Below, piece after piece: positions 57,362 through 64,000 of a DNA stretch of 64,000 bases. Numbering within the stretch: position 1 is the stretch's first letter; each line of letters begins with the position of its first letter. The notes under the pieces are model-generated. The model was not told where the DNA came from and searched no databases. It worked only from the letters and a program-made list of their open reading frames with translations. The position numbers and the translations under genes were made by a program. The DNA is from JACKDX01 sp964640175 (lineage in GTDB: Bacteria; Myxococcota_A; Polyangia; Polyangiales; GCA-016699535): positions 62,001 to 126,000 of the forward strand of contig CAZXFW010000003.1 of the NCBI GenBank assembly GCA_964640175.1, given 5' to 3'.

Positions 57362-60300
57362 TAGGAGCGGTTCGACTCGATGTCGATCGACGTTTGGGCT
57401 TGGAGTGGCCGAGTTCGGCGCGAAGCACGTGAGCGGTGTGGCTACTCGGGTGGGTTAATAGGTCTTTTGGAGTGCCTTCGAACACGATGCGGCCGCCTTC
57501 ATCACCGCCTTCGGGGCCAAGATCAATGAGATAATCCGCTGCTAACATGACATCGGTGTGATGCTCAATCACCACCACGGTATCGCCACGTTCTACCAAA
57601 CGCTCCAAAAGACCTATCAATTTCATGACGTCGTCTCGATGAAGACCAGTCGTGGGCTCGTCCATGACATACAGACAGCCACCGCTTTGACGGGTGCCAA
57701 GCTCTGCCACCAACTTGAGGCGCTGTGCTTCGCCACCGCTTAGCGTGTTGGATGGTTGACCAAGTTTGAGATACCCCAACCCCAACGTATCAAGAAGCTT
57801 CAACGGCTGCGCAATCTTAGGAACCACACTAAACAATGCAGCAGCTTGGGACACATCCAAATCGAGAATGTCTCCGGCGTTGAGCCCTTGCCATCGTACT
57901 TCCAAGGTCTCGGGGCTAAAGCGCTGACCTTTGCAGCTTTCGCACGGCACCATGACATCAGGCAAAAATGCCATTTCCACACAAAGCGCCCCCTGCCCTT
58001 CGCAACTGCTGCAGCGACCTGCCGTGGTGTTAAACGAAAACCGTGACGCATTGTAACCGCGGGCGCGTGCTTCGGGCAGACCTGCCAACAAGTTTCGAAC
58101 GATGTCCCATACTCCGATGTACGTTGCTGGAACAGAGCGAGGGGTTCTGCCAATCGGGCTTTGATCAATTTCAACCGCGCGTCGCAATGCGTTAACGCCT
58201 TTGAGTGCCTGATAACGGGCAACTGCATTGGTTTGAAGGCCCAAGGCATGCCTGACGGAAGACAAGAGCACATGACGAATCAAGGTACTCTTGCCTGATC
58301 CACTCACGCCCGTGACTACCACCAATCGGCCTAACGGGACATTGAGCTCGACATTCTTAAGATTGTGCTCGTTGGCTCCCGAAAGCGTAAGCCAGGAGGC
58401 GTCGGCGACCGAACGTGCATGTGTGCTTAAACGCGAAGGAATGGCAAGCGCGGTTCCTGTCACCGACTTGCCGCGCTTTAAGACGTGGCTGGGATCACCT
58501 TGAGCCACAAGATGCCCACCTTGTTGCCCACCACAGGGACCGATGTCGATGAGGTGATCGGCCGCTCGAATCACCTCCGCATCATGTTCAACCACCAACA
58601 CGGAGCAACCCTTTCCAACTAACTGCTCAAGCGCCGTGATCAGCCGTTGTGTATCACGCGGATGTAGACCAATGGTAGGCTCATCCAGCACGTAGAGCAC
58701 CCCTGTCAGACCACTGCCGAGTTGCGCTGCCAAGCGAACCCGCTGTGTTTCACCTCCACTGAGTGTGTGGGCAGAACGATCGAGGCCCAGATATCCCACG
58801 CCAACTTGTTCAAGAAATGCCAAACGCGTATCCAGCTCTTTCATCAGTGGTTTTCCAAGCACAGCGTGCCTGCTTGGTAATGTAATCTCTGGCAAGAGCC
58901 GACGTAGCCCTTGCACACTGCACCCTAAAAGCTCGGTAATAGGTCGACCGTCTAAGGTCACAGCACGTGCCAACGGCGAAAGACGCGTTCCCTGACATGC
59001 CTCGCACGGACGTGTCTCAACCACCGCGTTGCGTCCTTTCCCGCGTTGAACTTCGATCACACCCTTGCCTTCACACTGAGGACATGCGCCTTGCCGCGTG
59101 TTGAATGAGAAAAACCGAGGGTCAAGCTCGGCATAGCCTTGGCCACATTGAGGACACGCATACTTGCTCGATAGCAACCAGCGCTGCTTGCCCGCTTCCA
59201 CCTCCACCACACCTTCACCCCACTTGAGCCCACGACGCAATACGGCTTCCAAGTCTTTGTGGTTGGCTGAAAGCTGTGCCAGCTGCAAATCGATATCGTG
59301 CTCTTTGTATCGTTCAAGCTTCATGCCGGACGTGATTTTAACTAACTCACCGTCAATACGTGCATGCTGAATGCCGTCAGCCTGAGCACGCGCTAAAAGC
59401 TCGCGATGAATGCCTTTGCGGCCACGCACCGCCGGTGCAAATACCGTCAGCTGTTGCTTGAGACCTGCCAGTTTCCGAATGTCCCGGGTCAATGCCTCAG
59501 GATGATTTGGTGTAATCGGCACCCGACACTGGATGCAATGAAGCACGCCCAACCGCGCATAAAGCAGCCGCAAATAATGCGCAGCCTCCGTAATGGTCCC
59601 TACGGTGGAGTTAACGCCCCCGCGCGTGGTGCGTTGTTCCAAGGCCACAGTGGGAGGAATGCCGCGGACTTGATGAACATCGGGCCTCGGCAATTGCGGC
59701 AAATACTGTCGGACATAAGGAGACAGTGTCTCCATGTAGCGCCGTTGCCCTTCGGCGTAAATCACATCAAACGCCAAGGTGCTTTTTCCGCTTCCACTGG
59801 GACCACTGACGACAACAAGCTTTTCTCGCGGCACCTCAAGGGTGAGATTTTTCAGGTTGTGCTCGCGTGCCTCTTCAACACCAATGCCTTGAATTCCAGA
59901 CTTGGTCTTTTTCGAAAGCGGTTTGCCGGGTTTGGGTGCTTGCGAGGATGAAAGCGCTCGCTTGAGAAACTTTGCAGTGAGTGTGCCTGTTCGCGCCACC
60001 TCGTGTGGACGACCTTCTGCGACAATTTTTCCACCTGCTTCACCCGCCTCTGGGCCAAGGTCAATCACATGGTCGGATTGAGCAGCCACACGCATGTCGT
60101 GCTCCACGACAATCACGGTATTTCCATGTTGCACCAATGCATCCAAGGCCTTGAACAACGGCTTGATGTCCTGCGCATGCAGCCCTGCCGTTGGTTCATC
60201 CAGCACGATGAGCGCATGGTGATCAATACTGACAAGCGCTGCCGCAAGCTTCAAACGTTGGGCTTCGCCACCACTCAACGTGTTCAGAGGCTGCCCCAGC

Positions 60301-62711
60301 GTCATGTATCCAAGGCCAATGTCACGCAAAGGACCTAGACGCCGCACCAGTTCACGGTGATCAAAGTGCGCTAACACCTCATGAATTGTCATCTGCAATA
60401 CGTCTGCAATGGTTTTACCATTGACGATGACATCCAACACCGGCCCCACAAAGCGTTTCCCTTGGCAATCAGGACACGAGAAACTCACATCTGCCAAAAA
60501 CTGCATTTCGATAGTTTCTGCGCCTTCACCCTTGCATGTTTCACAACGGCCACCTGGCACATTGAATGAGAAAAAACCTGGGCCATACCCTCGCTCTTTT
60601 GCCAAAGGTTGCCCCGCGAAACGCTGACGAATGACATCCCATGCTTTCAAATACGTCGCCGGATTGCCTCGTGATGTACGCCCAAGCGGAGACTGATCCA
60701 CGCACACCGCATCCTGCACAGATGCAGGCAAGGTTAACTTGGCATGAGGCAACGGTGGGGTGGCAGGCCACTTGCCGCGACGTTGAGCGACTGCAGGAAA
60801 CAACGTCTCAAGAATCAGACTGGTTTTGCCTGAGCCACTCACCCCTGTCACACATGTAAATAGGCCTACGGGGATGCGCACGGTGACATTTTGCAAGTTG
60901 TGGCCCGAAGCGCCATGCAACGTGATCCATTCTTTGGCTTGGCGAATAGATTTGCCTGGTGTGTGCGTCGTGCGAAGCATCTCACCGGTAGCAGTACGCG
61001 CACGGTAGAGTTCTGCAGGAGCCCCATCAAACACCAACTGTCCTCCCTCACTGCCTCCCTGAGGGCCTAACTCAAGCGCCCGATCTGCACTTCGCACCAC
61101 ATCTTCATCATGCTCAACCACGAGCGCAATGTTGTCTCCTTGCGCCAACCGCCGCACCTCGCCCATTAATTCTTTAACGTTATGCGGATGAAGCCCTACC
61201 GTAGGCTCATCCAACACAAACATCGCACCGTTAAGCTGAGCACTGAGTGCACTGGTCAATGCCACCCGCTGCGCTTCGCCCCCTGACAGCGTGCGCAATG
61301 AACGATCCAGCGTAAGATAAGGCAACCCCACATTCACCATGGTCTTCAAGCGCATGGTGCATTCGTCGATCAACAAGCGCGAAGGTTTATCCGTACATGG
61401 CAGTGTGCTTAGAAAATCCACCGCTTCTTTGACACTAAGCCTATAAAAATCGGCAATGGTTTTATCACCAAGGCGCCAACGCAATGCTTCAGGTTTAAAC
61501 CGCGTTCCTTGGCAGCTAGGACACGTGGCATATTTGCGGTAGCGCGCCAAAAACACGCGCACATGCATTTTGTACGCTCGGCCTTCGAGCCAAGCAAACC
61601 ACGCTTTGAGGCCAAACCATTTTTTCCAAGACCCCATCTTGCCGCCGGTTTCACCCTCCATCAGCCACCGTTGGTGCGCTTTGGAAAGATCGGCATACGG
61701 CACATGCACTGGCACGCCGTGCGTCTCACATGACTTTAAAAGCAGTCTTCGTTCCCACGTCGTCGACTTCCCACTCCATGCTCGGATGGCACCCTCGGCC
61801 AAAGTCTTGCGTGGATCGGGAATCACTTTGTCCCAATCCACCTCCATCAAACGGCCAAACCCTCGACATGCACTGCATGCACCTACAGGGCTATTAAACG
61901 AAAACAGCGATGGACTGGCAAAAGAGTAATCTTTGTCACACGGAGCACAATGCAAACGTTGCGATAACGCAAGCACCTCATGCTCCGCGATATGGACAAA
62001 CGCACGGCCCTGCCCTTGTGTAAAGGCCGCTTCCAAGGCCTCAGTCAGCCGTGCACGTTCTTTAGGACTAGCGACGGTGCGATCACCCACCACGTGTAAA
62101 AAGATGGGTGTTTTCCGTGCTTTAGGCCAAAGTTCGCTAGGACGCACATCATCCAAATCTTTGGTCTCCCCATTCACATACACACGCCGATAGCCTTCGG
62201 ATAACAAGCGCTCGCGTACACCGATGAAGGCCTCAGGGCTTGCGACGCTTAATGGATACGTAATCTGAAGCTTGGTTCCCGAGTACTCCGCAAGAATATG
62301 ATTAACCGCGTCCTCGGGCGTGTCGCGATTCACAGGCTTGCCACAGTCTTCACAGTACAGCACTGCCCCCAATGCCCACAGTCCTTTAGCGTAATCGACC
62401 AACTCCGTCATGGTAGCCACAGTGGAACGAGACGTTTTTACCGGAGCTTGGCGATCCACTGCGATGGTGGCTGGCACCGGGTAGAGTTCATCCACAGGCG
62501 GCCGTGCCATGCGCTCTAAAAACTGCCGAGCATACGCGCTAAAACTTTCCACGTAGCAGCGTTGTCCCTCGGCATAAAACGTTCCAAATGCCAGCGATGA
62601 CTTACCCGAGCCCGAAGGGCCAGCGATAACCACCAACGAACCAGGCTCTAGGTCAAGATCGAGTTGCTTGAGATTATGGGTGCGTGCACCACGCAGTCGG
62701 ATCGTATGCAT
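57354..62711 (-). CDS. Double-length UvrA (tandem fused excinuclease ABC subunit A)
   Basis: 1785 residues from ATG 62711, about twice the normal 940. Four ATP-binding cassettes are present: Walker A sequences GPSGSGKSS, GVSGSGKTS, GPSGSGKST, GVSGSGKST, and four ABC signatures (LSGGEAQRV, LSGGEAQRL, LSGGETQRV, LSGGEAQRL). Each UvrA half has its own zinc-finger Cys pairs. The third cassette (GPSGSGKSTLAFDVIYAEG) begins a complete second UvrA unit after a basic linker near residue 900. Function: damage recognition in nucleotide-excision repair by family; whether both copies act as an intramolecular dimer is an inference. An in-frame ATG at 62948 adds 79 non-conserved residues and is not used. 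Confidence 0.93.
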   Translation of the reverse strand: MHTIRLRGARTHNLKQLDLDLEPGSLVVIAGPSGSGKSSLAFGTFYAEGQRCYVESFSAYARQFLERMARPPVDELYPVPATIAVDRQAPVKTSRSTVATMTELVDYAKGLWALGAVLYCEDCGKPVNRDTPEDAVNHILAEYSGTKLQITYPLSVASPEAFIGVRERLLSEGYRRVYVNGETKDLDDVRPSELWPKARKTPIFLHVVGDRTVASPKERARLTEALEAAFTQGQGRAFVHIAEHEVLALSQRLHCAPCDKDYSFASPSLFSFNSPVGACSACRGFGRLMEVDWDKVIPDPRKTLAEGAIRAWSGKSTTWERRLLLKSCETHGVPVHVPYADLSKAHQRWLMEGETGGKMGSWKKWFGLKAWFAWLEGRAYKMHVRVFLARYRKYATCPSCQGTRFKPEALRWRLGDKTIADFYRLSVKEAVDFLSTLPCTDKPSRLLIDECTMRLKTMVNVGLPYLTLDRSLRTLSGGEAQRVALTSALSAQLNGAMFVLDEPTVGLHPHNVKELMGEVRRLAQGDNIALVVEHDEDVVRSADRALELGPQGGSEGGQLVFDGAPAELYRARTATGEMLRTTHTPGKSIRQAKEWITLHGASGHNLQNVTVRIPVGLFTCVTGVSGSGKTSLILETLFPAVAQRRGKWPATPPLPHAKLTLPASVQDAVCVDQSPLGRTSRGNPATYLKAWDVIRQRFAGQPLAKERGYGPGFFSFNVPGGRCETCKGEGAETIEMQFLADVSFSCPDCQGKRFVGPVLDVIVNGKTIADVLQMTIHEVLAHFDHRELVRRLGPLRDIGLGYMTLGQPLNTLSGGEAQRLKLAAALVSIDHHALIVLDEPTAGLHAQDIKPLFKALDALVQHGNTVIVVEHDMRVAAQSDHVIDLGPEAGEAGGKIVAEGRPHEVARTGTLTAKFLKRALSSSQAPKPGKPLSKKTKSGIQGIGVEEAREHNLKNLTLEVPREKLVVVSGPSGSGKSTLAFDVIYAEGQRRYMETLSPYVRQYLPQLPRPDVHQVRGIPPTVALEQRTTRGGVNSTVGTITEAAHYLRLLYARLGVLHCIQCRVPITPNHPEALTRDIRKLAGLKQQLTVFAPAVRGRKGIHRELLARAQADGIQHARIDGELVKITSGMKLERYKEHDIDLQLAQLSANHKDLEAVLRRGLKWGEGVVEVEAGKQRWLLSSKYACPQCGQGYAELDPRFFSFNTRQGACPQCEGKGVIEVQRGKGRNAVVETRPCEACQGTRLSPLARAVTLDGRPITELLGCSVQGLRRLLPEITLPSRHAVLGKPLMKELDTRLAFLEQVGVGYLGLDRSAHTLSGGETQRVRLAAQLGSGLTGVLYVLDEPTIGLHPRDTQRLITALEQLVGKGCSVLVVEHDAEVIRAADHLIDIGPCGGQQGGHLVAQGDPSHVLKRGKSVTGTALAIPSRLSTHARSVADASWLTLSGANEHNLKNVELNVPLGRLVVVTGVSGSGKSTLIRHVLLSSVRHALGLQTNAVARYQALKGVNALRRAVEIDQSPIGRTPRSVPATYIGVWDIVRNLLAGLPEARARGYNASRFSFNTTAGRCSSCEGQGALCVEMAFLPDVMVPCESCKGQRFSPETLEVRWQGLNAGDILDLDVSQAAALFSVVPKIAQPLKLLDTLGLGYLKLGQPSNTLSGGEAQRLKLVAELGTRQSGGCLYVMDEPTTGLHRDDVMKLIGLLERLVERGDTVVVIEHHTDVMLAADYLIDLGPEGGDEGGRIVFEGTPKDLLTHPSSHTAHVLRAELGHSKPKRRSTSSRTAPIN

Positions 62712-62714
62712 CTG

Positions 62715-62788
62715 TAAGCTTTTAAAACGAAACAGCTTACATAGCCGACGCGCTGGAAAGTTTCCACTCCCAGCGTCTGTGGCTATGC
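62715..62788. repeat. Tandem inverted repeats upstream of uvrA
   Basis: GTAAGCT (62715-62721) pairs with AGCTTAC (62734-62740). An imperfect longer stem follows: CATAGCC...GCTGG (62740-62755) with CCAGC...GGCTATG (62770-62787). Located at the 5' end of the uvrA transcript. They could be regulatory hairpins or a terminator. I saw no LexA-type box. Confidence 0.4.
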
Positions 62789-62888
62789 ATGTTTTACTGG
62801 ATCCTGACACTTTGCGCGCATCAGATCCCCAATAACCGCGGAATTTTGCCACAGCAGTTTCGGTACAGCTCTTGCTTACATTGCATCG

Positions 62889-63962
62889 ATGGCCCTTTGC
62901 AGCCCAGACGTTGTACGAGGCCAACGCCTGCGTGGCGCACTCCAACACTATGTCGGATGGAGTGTGCTGGCTGTTCTGCTAAGCGCTTGCATGTTGGAGC
63001 CTGAAGCAAACCCAGTGCAAGGGCGCAGAGCTGAAATCATTGATGGCACGGCTCACCCCGGAGACCCTGGCGTGATGTTTCTTATTGCAGATAACGCCCT
63101 GTGCACAGGTGCACTGATTGCACCTCGTGTCATTCTCACTGCAAAACACTGTATCCTTGATGTCGAACCAGAGACGGTCATCGTGGGCATGGGCGAAAGC
63201 CTGTTTAGCGGAACTCGGTATGCCAACGTCACTGAAATACGCACCACTTCAGGCTCACGCATTGAAGACAAAGACATCGCTGTCTTACTGTTGGACCACG
63301 CAGGTAGCGCTGAGCCGTACGAATGGGTATCAGAGAAAAACTCTCTGCACCGAAACGATGCGATTACCCTCATTGGGTATGGACAGCAAATGGTGGGAGA
63401 AAGTGGCACGGGTCCAAGCGGCACCAAACAACTTGGCACGTCCCGTATTACCCGCGTCTATCCCCAGGAGCTTGCTATCAGCGGCCCAACCACATGCTTT
63501 GGTGATTCTGGAGGGCCAGGCTTTTTAGAGGATGGCCGCATTGCTGGCGTAGTGTCCCGAGGTGTTACCGCATGTGACGGCCCCTCTTTGTTGACTCGCA
63601 CTGACGCGTTCAGAGCACTGCTTGAACAAGCGGTCGCTGACACAGGCGGAGATACTCTTGCGCCACCCATCACTGACACACCAACTAAAGACGAAACGCT
63701 TACGCACTCTGGTGAAACAGTCACACCCACCGAAGATGCAGAAGTCAATGCAAGTGACGAAGCAACGAACGTCCCCCAGTCCAGTGAGGGCTGTGCGGTG
63801 GCCAATGCCTCTTCCGTAAACTCCCCCCTCTGGATTCTATGGACATTTGCACTACTATGGATAGGTGTCCGCCGAACTCACCCCACACGAGCCCGCGTCG
63901 TTCGACGCTCTGGCCGCATCTACAATGGTGCGCGAGCAAATCGAAGCCCGTGGCATCCGTGA
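62889..63962 (+). CDS. Trypsin-like serine protease with MYXO-CTERM-like tail
   Basis: 357 residues. Hydrophobic N-terminus with LLSAC (Cys 34), then a mature S1 domain: the propeptide-type junction AEIIDGT, LTAKHC (His), DKDIAVLLL (Asp) and CFGDSGGP (Ser). After a Thr/Glu-rich linker comes EGCAVANASS, a hydrophobic segment (LWILWTFALLWIGV) and basic VRRTHPTR. This Cys-Gly/hydrophobic/Arg tail resembles the MYXO-CTERM sorting signal of myxobacteria, which is processed and attached to the surface. It overlaps the start of pcm by about 98 bases. Confidence 0.88.
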   Translation: MALCSPDVVRGQRLRGALQHYVGWSVLAVLLSACMLEPEANPVQGRRAEIIDGTAHPGDPGVMFLIADNALCTGALIAPRVILTAKHCILDVEPETVIVGMGESLFSGTRYANVTEIRTTSGSRIEDKDIAVLLLDHAGSAEPYEWVSEKNSLHRNDAITLIGYGQQMVGESGTGPSGTKQLGTSRITRVYPQELAISGPTTCFGDSGGPGFLEDGRIAGVVSRGVTACDGPSLLTRTDAFRALLEQAVADTGGDTLAPPITDTPTKDETLTHSGETVTPTEDAEVNASDEATNVPQSSEGCAVANASSVNSPLWILWTFALLWIGVRRTHPTRARVVRRSGRIYNGARANRSPWHP

Positions 63963-64000
63963 TCCGCGCGTCTTGGATGCCATGCGCAATGTGCCGCGAG
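63865..64000 (+). CDS. pcm: Protein-L-isoaspartate O-methyltransferase (start only)
   Basis: The first 45 codons are in the window and the frame is open at the edge. Starting from GTG 63865, or ATG 63925, the sequence MVREQIEARGIRDPRVLDAM is the standard PIMT N-terminus; the SAM-binding part lies outside. Repairs isoaspartyl residues. It overlaps the 3' end of the upstream protease gene in another frame, which makes the exact start uncertain. Confidence 0.85.
   Translation, partial: MSAELTPHEPASFDALAASTMVREQIEARGIRDPRVLDAMRNVPR

Noticed and set aside
57558..62519. Long open frames antisense to uvrA and to other large genes
   Set aside because: They are explained by the codon bias of the real gene on the opposite strand; none has a good ribosome site or a recognisable motif.
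62715..62888. LexA (SOS) box upstream of uvrA
   Set aside because: Inverted repeats exist but none has the spacing or bases of a known LexA operator type that I can recognise.

Overview
This 64 kb window appears to be chromosomal DNA from a Myxococcota-type (former deltaproteobacterial) bacterium of moderate GC content. The evidence is a MYXO-CTERM-like C-terminal tail on one secreted protease, an unusually large number of predicted lipoproteins without recognisable family, a double-length UvrA, a bacterial ceramide glucosyltransferase, and a toxin-like Cys/His domain of a kind I associate with myxobacterial lipoproteins. The assignment is by inference. There is no rRNA and no other taxonomic marker here.

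Layout. 1-2.5 kb: an HtrA/DegP-type protease (cut by the window edge), a tiny acidic lipoprotein and a CoA-transferase. 2.7-7.5 kb: a tightly overlapping catabolic operon of SSS symporter, diaminopropionate ammonia-lyase, L-type carbamoylase/allantoate-amidohydrolase family enzyme and D-carbamoylase-type nitrilase. 7.6-18.1 kb: an exported-protein region with two amidoligase-like lipoproteins, a trypsin-like lipoprotein and a 930-residue exported protein, interrupted by a bestrophin and an alcohol dehydrogenase. 18.3-25.9 kb: inorganic ion transport, with a FluC fluoride channel, a DUF486 protein, CorA, and a DabA inorganic-carbon pump operon with two antiporter-like membrane subunits. 25.9-28.8 kb: tRNA-Asp, trpE, coaBC. 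29.2-34.4 kb: a second exported island with a domain-sharing lipoprotein, a trypsin-like lipoprotein and a toxin-like lipoprotein. 34.5-40 kb: housekeeping and envelope genes (3,5-diaminohexanoate dehydrogenase, YrdC/YciO protein, 3-methyladenine glycosylase, ceramide glucosyltransferase plus a GT-B protein, tRNA-Glu). 40.1-42.9 kb: a 927-residue fusion lipoprotein. 42.9-43.2 kb: tRNA-Gln with a duplicated 3' end. 43.3-54 kb: prmC operon, outer-membrane barrel, pilB, pyrC-carA, HTTM/DUF962 operon. 54.2-64 kb: two divergent lipoproteins, the tandem UvrA, a MYXO-CTERM protease and the start of pcm.

The most notable signal is a dispersed paralogous family of exported proteins. Three of them (7622-9538, 16313-18118, 40110-42893) carry the same C-terminal domain. 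Its ordered motifs G-x-[ED]-x-E, (E), H-x-H-[VI]-S-F-P and G-F-E-V-R resemble the amidoligase branch of the glutamine-synthetase/glutamate-cysteine-ligase fold. Two have a second module in front of that domain (paired Cys in 'CP' and 'HC'), and the same module recurs at the far C-terminus of the neighbouring 13343-16135 protein. The third has instead an alpha-helical module with a membrane hairpin that exists on its own in the 29191-31392 protein. This domain shuffling links four loci into one apparent, undescribed envelope or secreted system.
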